DNA from: Deltaproteobacteria bacterium
GTDB taxonomy: Bacteria; Desulfobacterota; DSM-4660; Desulfatiglandales; HGW-15
Assembly: GCA_019308985.1 (NCBI GenBank)
Contig: JAFDHB010000200.1
Coordinates: 1 to 6,017 of the forward strand
Length of the DNA: 6,017 bases
Reading direction: 5' to 3'
Part shown: piece after piece, positions 1 through 6,017 of the stretch
How positions within the stretch are numbered: the first letter of the stretch is position 1
How the letters are laid out: each line of letters begins with the position of its first letter
Program-made: the position numbers and the translations under genes
Notes under the pieces: model-generated
What the model was told of the DNA's origin: nothing
Database searches by the model: none
The model's input: the letters and a program-made list of their open reading frames with translations, nothing else

Positions 1-569
1 AAGGGCTGGTAACCCTGATTTGGGGGGGGGAGTACAAGACTTATCATGGGATGCTCCCGACCCTGTCTCTACAGGTGGGAGAAATATCTATGCCCTCGGA
101 ATCATTGATAGGATTGATTGTGTCTGCTTGTGCGGTGGCAATATTGATGATTTTTTTTCATTACACCAAAATCGGGCTTGCAATGAGGGCCACTGCGGAG
201 GACCTTCAGGTAGTGCAGAGTGCCGGCATCAAGGCAACCAAGATCTATGCTCTTTCATGGGTAATTGCATCAGTTGTTGGTGTCATTGGCGGGATTCTCT
301 TGGGCGGAGTTTCCGGCGTTATGGTTCCGCTGGCCAATATTGGAATCAAGGCCTTCGCCGTAGTTCTGTTGGGAGGGCTTGAATCAATCGGGGGAGCCAT
401 TGTGGCGGGGATCATCCTGGGTGTACTGGAGAATTTGGCTGCCGGGTATCTGGATCCCATGCTTCCCGGTGGTGGGTTGGCCAACGTGTTTCCGTTTATT
501 GTCATGATAATCGTGCTTATTTTCAAACCCCATGGTCTGTTTGGTCAAGCCAGGATAGAAAGGATTTGA
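1..569 (+). CDS. livH: LivH-type branched-chain amino acid ABC transporter permease, 5'-partial
   Basis: This is the C-terminal part (about 188 codons) of an inner-membrane permease of the LivH family, which pairs with LivM to form the channel of a branched-chain amino acid/amide type ABC importer. The frame is open from codon position 3 to the TGA at 567-569, so the gene begins before the window and the ATG at 51 is internal. Visible family marks are the cytoplasmic coupling segment GLAMRATAEDLQVVQSAGI near 175-235, followed by hydrophobic helices, the Gly-rich stretch with GGLESIGGAIVAGIILG near 372-423, and a terminal helix ending in KPHGLFG. It lies 3 bases upstream of livM, implying co-translation. 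One oddity is a run of nine G at 22-30 encoding part of WGGE. The true substrate cannot be read from the permease, because the family also carries urea, amides and aromatic or aliphatic acids. Confidence 0.93.
   Translation, partial: GLVTLIWGGEYKTYHGMLPTLSLQVGEISMPSESLIGLIVSACAVAILMIFFHYTKIGLAMRATAEDLQVVQSAGIKATKIYALSWVIASVVGVIGGILLGGVSGVMVPLANIGIKAFAVVLLGGLESIGGAIVAGIILGVLENLAAGYLDPMLPGGGLANVFPFIVMIIVLIFKPHGLFGQARIERI
557..564 (+). promoter_or_regulatory. Ribosome binding site of livM
   Basis: The purine-rich sequence AGAAAGGA ends 8 bases before the ATG at 573 and lies inside the last codons of livH. This spacing supports the ATG at 573 as the livM start and points to translational coupling with livH. 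Confidence 0.7.
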
Positions 570-572
570 TAT

Positions 573-1628
573 ATGAGTTTGAGCTCAGGGACCTTTCTGG
601 AAAACTTTGCTCAGGATATGGCTATTATAAGAAGCCGGTTTCAATGGGCTGTTTTGATCGCCTTTCTTGCCCTTCTTTTCAGTTGCCCCTTTTTTCTGAG
701 CGACAGGGCGCTTACCGTAATGACCATGATGGGTATCGCAGTTATCAGTGTCCATGGCCTAAACATTTTGACCGGTTACTGCGGGCAGATTTCCATAGGT
801 CATGCGGGGTTTATGGCGGTTGGTGCCTATACCTCCGCCATCCTAAGCGCAAAGCTTGGTTGGCCGTTCTGGGCTACCCTGCCCTGTGGAGCACTGGGCG
901 CAGGGCTGGCCGGCTTGATTTTCGGTTTACCGTCTCTAAAGATCAAGGGCTTTTATCTGATTATGGCTACCATAGCAGCCCACTTCATAATCGTCTGGCT
1001 AATACTCCAGCTCTATGGACTGACCGGCGGGGGGGATGGACTGGCCGTTTCAAGACCGGAGATAGCCGGCTTTGTGTTTAAGACAAAGGCCAGCTATTTC
1101 TACCTGGTAATGGCATTTGCCTGCATCGCCACCTGCTTGGCCAAGAATATCGTAAGAACAAGGGCAGGCAGGGCATTCGTGGCCATCCGGGATAACGACT
1201 TAGCCTCCGAGGTCATGGGAGTCAATCTGTGGAGCTATAAATTGCAGGCATTCTTTATCGGCTGCGTTTATGCCGGTCTTGCCGGCGTGCTTCTGACACA
1301 TTACTATGCCTTCGCATCCGTCGAGCTTTTTCCATTCATGGATTCGGTCTGGTATCTGGGCATGCTGATCGTGGGCGGTATGGGCAGTACCCTGGGGGCT
1401 ATCTTTGGCGCCATAGCCCTTAAGTTGCTGGATGAGCTGATCACGACTGTCGGGCCTGTCCTGTCTGCGGTCATTGCTCCTCAGGCAGCCGCTTCGCTGG
1501 GCCTGATAACACATGGGTTGGTGATTATTATTTTTCTTATTTATGAACCAAGGGGACTTGTACACCGGTGGGAGATCATGAGGGCCTATTTCCGGCTATG
1601 GCCTTTCTCCCATGAGGAACAGGAATAA
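573..1628 (+). CDS. livM: LivM-type branched-chain amino acid ABC transporter permease
   Basis: This is a complete 351-residue inner-membrane permease of the LivM family, the partner of LivH in an ATP-driven importer. After a short polar N-terminus and a first helix (about 25-42), it carries the family hallmark GYCGQISIGHAGFMAVGAY at residues 68-86. The ATPase-coupling loop is at about 198-218 (RAGRAFVAIRDNDLASEVMG), followed by a long helix pair and a Gly-rich segment IVGGMGSTLGAIFGA near 266-280. The last helix ends in IFLIYEPRGL at 320-329, as in many LivM proteins. Length is normal for the family. The start at 573 has a good ribosome site and sits 3 bases after the livH stop. The gene ends in TAA, and the binding-protein gene follows after 84 bases. 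No ATPase gene follows, which is unusual because livG and livF often come directly after livM. Substrate is unknown. Confidence 0.95.
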   Translation: MSLSSGTFLENFAQDMAIIRSRFQWAVLIAFLALLFSCPFFLSDRALTVMTMMGIAVISVHGLNILTGYCGQISIGHAGFMAVGAYTSAILSAKLGWPFWATLPCGALGAGLAGLIFGLPSLKIKGFYLIMATIAAHFIIVWLILQLYGLTGGGDGLAVSRPEIAGFVFKTKASYFYLVMAFACIATCLAKNIVRTRAGRAFVAIRDNDLASEVMGVNLWSYKLQAFFIGCVYAGLAGVLLTHYYAFASVELFPFMDSVWYLGMLIVGGMGSTLGAIFGAIALKLLDELITTVGPVLSAVIAPQAAASLGLITHGLVIIIFLIYEPRGLVHRWEIMRAYFRLWPFSHEEQE

Positions 1629-1657
1629 AGGGGGTGATAAAAGAAAGGAAGGAATGA

Positions 1658-1720
1658 ATGGCGGCTTCCGGGAAAAACCACAAGACCAACAGCAGAAAGG
1701 AGGATACGAGAAATGGATAA
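1658..1720 (+). other. Possible 20-codon leader ORF between livM and the binding-protein gene
   Basis: A small ORF begins at the ATG at 1658 and ends at TAA 1718-1720, overlapping the start of the binding-protein gene in another frame. An AAAGGAAGGA purine run at 1644-1653 lies just upstream. A second ATG at 1654 opens a different frame of 28 codons ending at 1740. The predicted 20-residue peptide is polar and basic, begins MAASGKNHKT, and resembles nothing I recognise. It could be a translational-coupling leader, or chance in a purine-rich gap. The evidence is only the ribosome-site-like run and the stop/start overlap. Confidence 0.2.
1696..1704 (+). promoter_or_regulatory. Strong ribosome binding site of the binding-protein gene
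   Basis: AAAGGAGGA is a near-perfect Shine-Dalgarno sequence, 8 bases before the ATG at 1713. It is stronger than the livM site, which fits the need for more receptor than permease in periplasmic binding-protein systems. Confidence 0.85.
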
Positions 1721-2969
1721 AATCAAATCGGTTTTCGTAACGAGCTTTGCAAGCCTATTATTTGCAATTTTGGTGATCGCTGCCCCTCCAGGATATGCCA
1801 AAACCCTTTATGTGGGTGGAACCATGGCGTTGACAGGGGCCTATGCCGAGGATACGGCAGCAGTCCTTGCAGGCTATCAAGACTATGTCAGGTACGTGAA
1901 CGAGACAAAGAACCTGGCTCCTTGGCGAAATGAAAAATTTCCGCCCGATGTCACCCTGAAATTACTGTGGCGGGATGACGAACTAAAACCGCCAAAAGCC
2001 CTGTCTATTTACGAAGAGCTTAAGGCGAAGGGAATACTGGTCTTCAGGTGCTCCGGCTCCCCCCAGGCCCTGGCATTAAAAGATAGATTATTCGAGGATG
2101 GCTTTGGTGCTCCGAGTATGGCCACAGGACCCTATCTTTTGACGCCGCCACAAAGTGTTTTCACTTATTACCCTATCTATACCGATTCATTGGCAGCCGT
2201 TGCTGATTGGTTCATGGTGAACTGGAAGGAAAAGAGGAAACCCAGGGTAGCCTACCTTACTGCGGATAATGCCATGGGGAGATCAATCGTGGTCCCTGAA
2301 CTCACAAATTACCTGAAGAAAATCGGATACACCTTTGTCGGCACCCAGTTCGTACCACTTGTCCCGACATCGCCTCCGACCACTCAGCTCATGTGGCTCA
2401 AGAAGAGGCAGGTAGACCTTGCCCTTGGTGTTATGATCAACCCCGGTTCACAACCCACGGTAAAGGAGATGGTCAGGCTTGGAATGGGGCCAAAGCAACC
2501 TTATAAAATCATTTTTGGAGTCCCGGCACCGGGCCACACTGCCGTGTTTGCTGCTGCTATGGGCAAGCTGGGAGACGGCTATGTATGCGCCGGCAGCTTT
2601 CCTCCCATGGATGAGATTTCTATTCCCGGGATACGTTTCGCCAATGACCTTCAGAATAAATATCACCCGAATAAGAGGGTTACGCACATCATGTATGAAG
2701 CAGGTATCATCGAAGCCATGACCCAGGTAGAGGCATTGAGGCTTGCAATGCAAAAGGTGTCCTTTGATAAACTCACACCCCGTGCCGTACTTGAAAACGG
2801 ATTCTACCAGATCAAAGGCCTTTCCACGGGCGGAATGACTAGCACACCCCTTACGTACGGCAAAGGGGATATAGAAGGTGTGGACAGGGTGCGAGTCGAC
2901 CAAGTACAAAATGGCAAGGTGGTGAATCTGGGCACATGGCCAACTCGTCATCTGTACAAGCGGAAATAG
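1713..2969 (+). CDS. Periplasmic ligand-binding protein of a LivK-type ABC importer (Peripla_BP_6 family)
   Basis: This complete 418-residue protein is the soluble receptor that delivers substrate to the LivH/LivM channel. It has a Sec signal peptide: basic MDKIK, a hydrophobic core at about 7-24, and a likely type I cleavage site after PPGYA at residue 29. There is no lipobox cysteine, so it should be free in the periplasm. The mature N-terminus KTLYVGGTMALTGAYAED is the first beta strand and ligand-binding loop typical of type I periplasmic binding proteins. PRVAYLTADNAMGRSIV at about 177-193 is the second-lobe strand seen in Peripla_BP_6 members, and helices rich in Glu and Ala follow near 328-347. 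The length is somewhat above that of classical E. coli LivK, as in the many environmental paralogues that bind amides or carboxylates. The start is fixed by the strong AAAGGAGGA site. It is probably co-transcribed with livHM and is the last gene before the terminator at 3214-3259. The ligand cannot be assigned. Confidence 0.93.
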   Translation: MDKIKSVFVTSFASLLFAILVIAAPPGYAKTLYVGGTMALTGAYAEDTAAVLAGYQDYVRYVNETKNLAPWRNEKFPPDVTLKLLWRDDELKPPKALSIYEELKAKGILVFRCSGSPQALALKDRLFEDGFGAPSMATGPYLLTPPQSVFTYYPIYTDSLAAVADWFMVNWKEKRKPRVAYLTADNAMGRSIVVPELTNYLKKIGYTFVGTQFVPLVPTSPPTTQLMWLKKRQVDLALGVMINPGSQPTVKEMVRLGMGPKQPYKIIFGVPAPGHTAVFAAAMGKLGDGYVCAGSFPPMDEISIPGIRFANDLQNKYHPNKRVTHIMYEAGIIEAMTQVEALRLAMQKVSFDKLTPRAVLENGFYQIKGLSTGGMTSTPLTYGKGDIEGVDRVRVDQVQNGKVVNLGTWPTRHLYKRK

Positions 2970-3126
2970 GTCTTTGAAAAACCTCACACCCACGTAAAGA
3001 CGTTAGGACCACTTGGGCCCGGGACCTCCAGGAGACCCGCACACCGGTAAGTGGGCGGGATGGGAAGGGGTTGCCGGGCCCTTAAATATTTGAAGCCCTT
3101 CGGATATGATTGCAGAGCTTATCCTT

Positions 3127-3160
3127 CCCGGGATGTGAGCGTCCGGTGGTGGATCCCGGG
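3127..3160 (+). repeat. Perfect 8-bp inverted repeat in the 3' UTR (hairpin)
   Basis: CCCGGGAT at 3127-3134 is exactly complementary to ATCCCGGG at 3153-3160 across an 18-base loop. It is followed by only three T, so it is a poor terminator by itself. It would form a stable hairpin in the untranslated tail of the livHM/binding-protein mRNA and could shield that mRNA from 3' exonucleases. The role is inferred; the complementarity is directly seen. Confidence 0.5.
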
Positions 3161-3213
3161 TTTACAAACTGAATTTCCCGGTCCATTTCCCCGGTACCCG
3201 CCCAAGTAAGCAT

Positions 3214-3259
3214 CCTGGCCCATCGAAGATCCCGCTATGCGGGGAAGGGCCAGGTTTTT
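3214..3259 (+). terminator. Intrinsic (Rho-independent) terminator of the livHM/binding-protein operon
   Basis: CCTGGCCC at 3214-3221 pairs perfectly with GGGCCAGG at 3247-3254, and TTTTT follows immediately at 3255-3259. Nested inside is a second stem, CCCGC at 3231-3235 with GCGGG at 3239-3243 around a TAT loop, leaving an asymmetric internal loop. The T tract occurs only on the plus-strand side, so it stops transcription coming from the left. It lies 244 bases after the binding-protein stop codon, which gives an unusually long 3' UTR, or it may end a separate small RNA. Confidence 0.85.
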
Positions 3260-3264
3260 CAGGA

Positions 3265-3333
3265 CAAAATAGAGGGGAGCAGATGGTCAGGTATCTCGGC
3301 TGTTACAGTAACCTATCCCGGGGGCAAGCGGTG
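3265..3333 (+). pseudogene. Remnant of an IS91-type (Y2) transposase C-terminal region
   Basis: The plus frame through the ATG at 3283 reads GEQMVRYLGCYSNLSRG at about 3274-3324. From memory this closely follows a conserved C-terminal segment of IS91-family/Y2 transposases, of the type KGEQMVRYYGxYSNxSRGKRKK. The expected following residues, Lys-Arg, are present but in the next frame: removing one G from the five-G run at 3320-3324 would give SRGKR. The frame then reaches TAA at 3367-3369. The flanking parts of the transposase (catalytic domain, and the usual tryptophan- and cysteine-containing tail) are not seen, so this is a short decayed scar. It could instead be read as a 28-codon ORF at 3283-3369 with a weak GAGGGGAG ribosome site, but the family resemblance makes a relic more likely. 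I could not run a database search. Confidence 0.45.
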
Positions 3334-3620
3334 GGTTTTATTGCCGGACCACCGATATCTTTGAAATAAAGAGGATCTAAGACAGGCACATGGAATACAA
3401 ATCACCACTTTGGTGCCCCTGCTTCAGTCAGGCTCTCACTCTAACCCCAATGATAACCGCTTCTCCAGAGTCTGATACATTCAAGATCGGAAACTCAGGG
3501 CGATGATGTGAGATAATGAAGTTCAGATGCCCTATGAAAACATATTACTATGAAGATTGCGGGCTTGGCTTGGGCAGCTTGACAGGCATCCGCGCATAAG
3601 ATGAGAAGATCCTTGCATGT

Positions 3621-5501
3621 CTAAGCTCTCTTACTGCCATATTTCCTCTTGAACTGTATTAGCATTAATAGGCCCAATAATGAAAAACCTATAATCCTGC
3701 TGTAATGATATGGCGTTATGATAGCAATGGCTGAAAAAACCGCTACCAACCTCTCAAACCATGTCATTACACCCATGCAATACCCTTCTATACCGAAAGA
3801 AAAAAGGGCAATAGCAATGACGGAAGCACCCAGCGTAGCGATAATATGAGGCCAGGAGCCAATTAAAGCCAGCCCTGATGCATAGAGAAAGATAAACGGC
3901 ACTATATACCCTGCAATAGCGAGCCTCATGGCCTGTAGTGCCAATGACATCTGCGGAGCCTTGGCAATGGAAGCCGCGGCGTAAGCCGCCAGGCATACGG
4001 GCGGGGTAAGCATGGACAGGGTGCCAAAATAAAAGATAAACAAGTGGGCCAATATTGGCTCAATCCCCAAATTGGTCAGGGCTGGAGCCGCCAAAACAGC
4101 GAGGAGTATATAGGCCGCCGTTGTTGGCATACCCATTCCAAGCAGAGTGCTGGTAGTGGCCGTGAGGACAGCTAGAAACAATAAACTGCCCCCCGCCGCC
4201 TGGGTCAAAACGCGGGAGAGTGATAGCCCAAGCCCCGTGTAGCCGACAATTCCCACCACAAAGCCTGCCCCCGCACTGATCGCAGTCAATTCAAAGAGAG
4301 TCCTGCTTGTTCGATAGAAGATACTATTTATCTTGGTCCAACTCCAAACAGACCTTGTCTTTCGCGTCAAAAGGGTCGCGATCACAGTCGCCCCCGTGCT
4401 ATACAGGGCTGCGGCCCCTGGCGGCAGGAAAAGCACAAAGAGTGTAATAATCAAAACTGTTAGAGGAATGAAATAGATCCAGCCTTGTTTAAGGATTTCG
4501 CCAAGGGATGGCAAATCCTGCCTTGGTAACCCCTTCATGCCTTGTCTTGCAGCCTGGAGGTCTATCTGCAAAAAGAGACCGAAATAATAGAGCAAGGCAG
4601 GGAAAAGGGCAGCCGCAACCACAGCAGGATAAGAGATCCCCAGGAATTCCGCCATAACGAAAGCTGCCGCCCCCATTACGGGTGGCAGTATCTGGCCTCC
4701 TGTGGATGCGGTGGCCTCTATGGCGCCCGCGTACGTCGGCGAGTAGCCCACCCTCTTCATCAAGGGGATGGTGATCATGCCGGTGCCGGCCACGTTGGCC
4801 ACTGCACTTCCCGAAAGTGTCCCGAAAAAAGTGCTGGCCAACACCGCGACCTTGGCAGGTCCCCCCCTAAACCTTCCCATCAAGGCCTGGGCAAGGTTAA
4901 AGAGGACATCCCCCCCTCCGGTTTCCATGATGACACTTCCGAAGAGGATGAAACCGAACACCATCAGGGCTGCCACCCGGAGTGGGATACCAAACATGAA
5001 ATCAGCACCGAGATAGAGCTGACTAAATATTCGCGACCATGATACTGCCTTTATCTGGAGAACACCGGGTGCGTAGTTCCCGTATTTTGTATAGGCGATA
5101 AAAAGAACAATGATGATGACAATGGGCCACCCTGTCACGCGTCTGACGCTTTCGATCACGAGTAATACCGCCAAGAGTCCGATTAAGGTCTTGAACAAGG
5201 TGAGGGTGCCCAAGGTAAGCAGAATACTCGGATAAAACAAGGCGACATACAGGCCGACAGCAAGTGTCAGCAAAGCCAAAAACAAGTCATATCGGGCGAT
5301 CTTTTCTCGGTTTCTTTTTCTTGACGCAGGTTTAGTCAGAAAAATCAGTGCGACTACTTGAGCCCAAAAGATGGCAAGATATTGCTGGTTGAATAATGAA
5401 ATGCCTTTCAAGTAAAGAGGAATATCCAAGACGAAAATTATGGCAACAATGGGAATGCTGATTCCGAGGAAATGCGTCAATGCCCTGGCAATCCTATTCA
5501 T
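3621..5501 (-). CDS. TRAP transporter permease, fused 4TM/12TM (DctQ-DctM) type
   Basis: This inner-membrane protein combines the small and large permease subunits of a TRAP transporter, the usual partner of TAXI-type binding proteins. It takes up organic acids or similar solutes using an ion gradient. From the ATG at 5501 it has 626 residues; a longer reading from the ATG at 5570 would add 23. In that longer numbering, the N-terminal helices at about 33-160 form the DctQ-like part, with a basic loop RKRNREK near 84-90. The DctM-like part carries FFGTLSGSAVANVAGTGM at about 248-265, STGGQILPPVMGAAAF at 289-304, GMGMPTTAAY at 478-487 and LTPPVCLAAYAAA at 521-533, all typical of this fusion family. 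Extra C-terminal helices span about 575-640. I prefer 5501 because AGGA (5508-5511) lies 6 bases upstream, while the ATG at 5570 has no clear ribosome site and sits at the foot of a GC-rich hairpin. The substrate is unknown. Confidence 0.93.
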   Translation of the reverse strand: MNRIARALTHFLGISIPIVAIIFVLDIPLYLKGISLFNQQYLAIFWAQVVALIFLTKPASRKRNREKIARYDLFLALLTLAVGLYVALFYPSILLTLGTLTLFKTLIGLLAVLLVIESVRRVTGWPIVIIIVLFIAYTKYGNYAPGVLQIKAVSWSRIFSQLYLGADFMFGIPLRVAALMVFGFILFGSVIMETGGGDVLFNLAQALMGRFRGGPAKVAVLASTFFGTLSGSAVANVAGTGMITIPLMKRVGYSPTYAGAIEATASTGGQILPPVMGAAAFVMAEFLGISYPAVVAAALFPALLYYFGLFLQIDLQAARQGMKGLPRQDLPSLGEILKQGWIYFIPLTVLIITLFVLFLPPGAAALYSTGATVIATLLTRKTRSVWSWTKINSIFYRTSRTLFELTAISAGAGFVVGIVGYTGLGLSLSRVLTQAAGGSLLFLAVLTATTSTLLGMGMPTTAAYILLAVLAAPALTNLGIEPILAHLFIFYFGTLSMLTPPVCLAAYAAASIAKAPQMSLALQAMRLAIAGYIVPFIFLYASGLALIGSWPHIIATLGASVIAIALFSFGIEGYCMGVMTWFERLVAVFSAIAIITPYHYSRIIGFSLLGLLMLIQFKRKYGSKRA

Positions 5502-5507
5502 GGGATA

Positions 5508-5511
5508 TCCT
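5508..5511 (-). promoter_or_regulatory. Ribosome binding site favouring the permease start at 5501
   Basis: On the minus strand AGGA (within TCAGGA) lies 6 bases before the ATG whose first base is 5501. The upstream candidate ATG at 5570 has only a weak GAGA-like sequence before it. The site is short, so it favours the start at 5501 without proving it. Confidence 0.5.
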
Positions 5512-5525
5512 GACCAAAAAAATTT

Positions 5526-5568
5526 GAAAAGAAAGGGGGGGCCGGCATAGTTGATGAATTGGCCCCCC
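5526..5568 (-). terminator. Terminator-like attenuator hairpin between TAXI and TRAP permease genes
   Basis: Read on the minus strand, GGGGGGCC (5568-5561) pairs perfectly with GGCCCCCC (5543-5536) across a 17-base loop. It is followed by a T-rich tail, TTTCTTTT, down to 5527, and a second run of seven T near 5514-5520. The hairpin starts just after the binding-protein stop codon and before the preferred permease start. Such elements between a binding-protein gene and its permease commonly let some polymerase stop or protect the upstream message, giving more receptor than permease. The T tail is interrupted by one C, so termination is probably partial. That role is inferred. Confidence 0.6.
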
Positions 5569-5575
5569 ATGATAT

Positions 5576-6017
5576 CTATTTCTCTATTTCAAGAAGACGT
5601 TGTTGAATCTTATCCATCTTACTACTCCAGACTCCTTTTTCTCGATAAAACTTTATGGCACCGGGATGATAGGGGATAGTCGCATTCTCAGTAACAAAAA
5701 GATCCGTTGTCCAGGTCTTCAGGCCCGGATGAATAGGCCAAAGCTCTTTGTTGTATTCCCAGAGAACCTTAACGATCTGGTAAACTGTTTCAGTGCCAAG
5801 ATTCTTGCTGCCTACCAAATAGGTATCATACTTCATCATATAGGTCGGACCTCTTACCCCTATTCTCTTGGGACCGGGAACCATCTTGACCGGTACAGCA
5901 GGAAAAATGTCCGCATACCTCTTTGCTGCTCCCGCGGAAGGATCGAAGGAGAGGAAACGCGCTCCTTTTTTCGCATCGAGCTCTGCGATCACTCCCATTC
6001 CAATAACGGAGGAACCG
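5576..6017 (-). CDS. TAXI family TRAP transporter solute-binding subunit, 5'-partial
   Basis: This is the C-terminal part (about 146 residues) of a periplasmic TRAP-associated extracytoplasmic binding protein of the TAXI family. The frame is open to the window edge and begins GSSVIGMGVIAEL, so the ATG at 5998 is internal and the true start lies outside. Family marks include FLSFDPSAGAAKRYADIFPAVPVKMVPG, a Tyr-rich middle (YMMKYDTYLVGSKNLGTETVY), a helix YQIVKVLWEYNKELW, and the C-terminal signature TIPYHPGAIKFYREKGVW, close to the PYHPGAIKYYKEKG form usual in TAXI proteins. Full members run to roughly 320-340 residues, so a bit over half is missing. The TAG stop is at 5576-5578, and the fused permease follows on the same strand, the normal TAXI-TRAP arrangement. 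TAXI ligands are poorly known (glutamate or other carboxylates in the few studied cases), so none is assigned. Confidence 0.92.
   Translation of the reverse strand, partial: GSSVIGMGVIAELDAKKGARFLSFDPSAGAAKRYADIFPAVPVKMVPGPKRIGVRGPTYMMKYDTYLVGSKNLGTETVYQIVKVLWEYNKELWPIHPGLKTWTTDLFVTENATIPYHPGAIKFYREKGVWSSKMDKIQQRLLEIEK

Larger units (their letters stand above)
2970..3620. other. 651-base convergent intergenic region without an intact gene
   Basis: This gap separates two operons that point at each other. From left to right it contains GC-rich sequence with several inverted repeats (about 3050-3205), an intrinsic terminator (3214-3259) and a transposase-like scar (about 3265-3333). From about 3370 to 3620 I see no supported gene, clear promoter, tRNA or repeat array. 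I also found no convincing terminator for the minus-strand TRAP operon. CCCGGG-type blocks recur at about 3018, 3127, 3155 and 3317, which makes chance stems common here. Confidence 0.7.

Noticed and set aside
2448..2993. 181-codon minus-strand ORF opposite the binding-protein gene
   Set aside because: It is antisense to a clear Peripla_BP_6 gene, and its composition is rich in Cys and His as expected of a shadow frame.
3302..3312. Palindrome GTTACAGTAAC that could be an operator
   Set aside because: It falls within the Tyr-Ser-Asn codons of the transposase-like scar and has no adjacent promoter or gene start.
3329..3354. CGGTGG/CCACCG inverted repeat with a 14-base loop
   Set aside because: A 6-bp stem with no T tract in GC-rich sequence is likely chance.
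3431..3544. Minus-strand open stretch of 38 codons ending in SGEAVIIGVRVRA before TGA at 3428-3430
   Set aside because: It reads rather protein-like, but it has no Met, no ribosome site and no family that I recognise. An open stretch this short is expected by chance.
3579..3602. TTGACA followed by TAAGAT as a possible promoter
   Set aside because: The spacer is only about 12 bases, too short for a sigma-70 promoter, and no gene follows on the plus strand.
4542..5042. 166-codon plus-strand ORF opposite the TRAP permease
   Set aside because: It lies entirely antisense to conserved permease motifs, its translation is low in hydrophobic order and resembles no family, and there is no ribosome site. 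It is a shadow frame.

Overview
The window holds the ends of two multi-gene solute-uptake systems that converge on a 651-base non-coding gap. Balanced base composition, many strong AAGGAGG-type ribosome sites, a Gram-negative type signal peptide, and a Liv-type ABC transporter next to a TAXI-type TRAP transporter all suggest a Gram-negative bacterium. A Desulfobacterota (Deltaproteobacteria) anaerobe degrading organic acids fits, but this rests on family habits rather than on a marker gene.

Left half, plus strand (1-2969): the 3' part of a LivH-type ABC permease enters from the left edge. A complete LivM-type permease follows 3 bases later, and then, after 84 bases, a complete periplasmic ligand-binding protein of the LivK/Peripla_BP_6 type. 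The three are closely packed and read as one operon. They supply the two membrane subunits and the periplasmic receptor of a branched-chain amino acid/amide/carboxylate importer. The two ATPases (LivG, LivF) are not in view and must be upstream or elsewhere.

Middle (2970-3620): no intact gene. It contains GC-rich inverted repeats, a strong two-tier intrinsic terminator at 3214-3259 for the plus-strand operon, and just after it a short, frameshifted stretch resembling the C-terminal part of an IS91-type (Y2) transposase.

Right half, minus strand (3621-6017): a TAXI-family TRAP periplasmic binding protein enters from the right edge (C-terminal part only). It is followed by a TRAP permease in which the small (DctQ-like) and large (DctM-like) subunits are fused into one polypeptide. 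A GC-rich hairpin with a T-rich tail lies between them. It could lower permease expression relative to the binding protein, and it argues for starting the permease at 5501 rather than 5570.

Together the window is a transport island: one ATP-driven importer and one ion-gradient-driven importer, each with its own periplasmic receptor. I see no clear sign of an unknown system. The most interesting points are the hairpin and start choice in the TRAP operon, the structured 3' UTR with its terminator, and the transposase scar.
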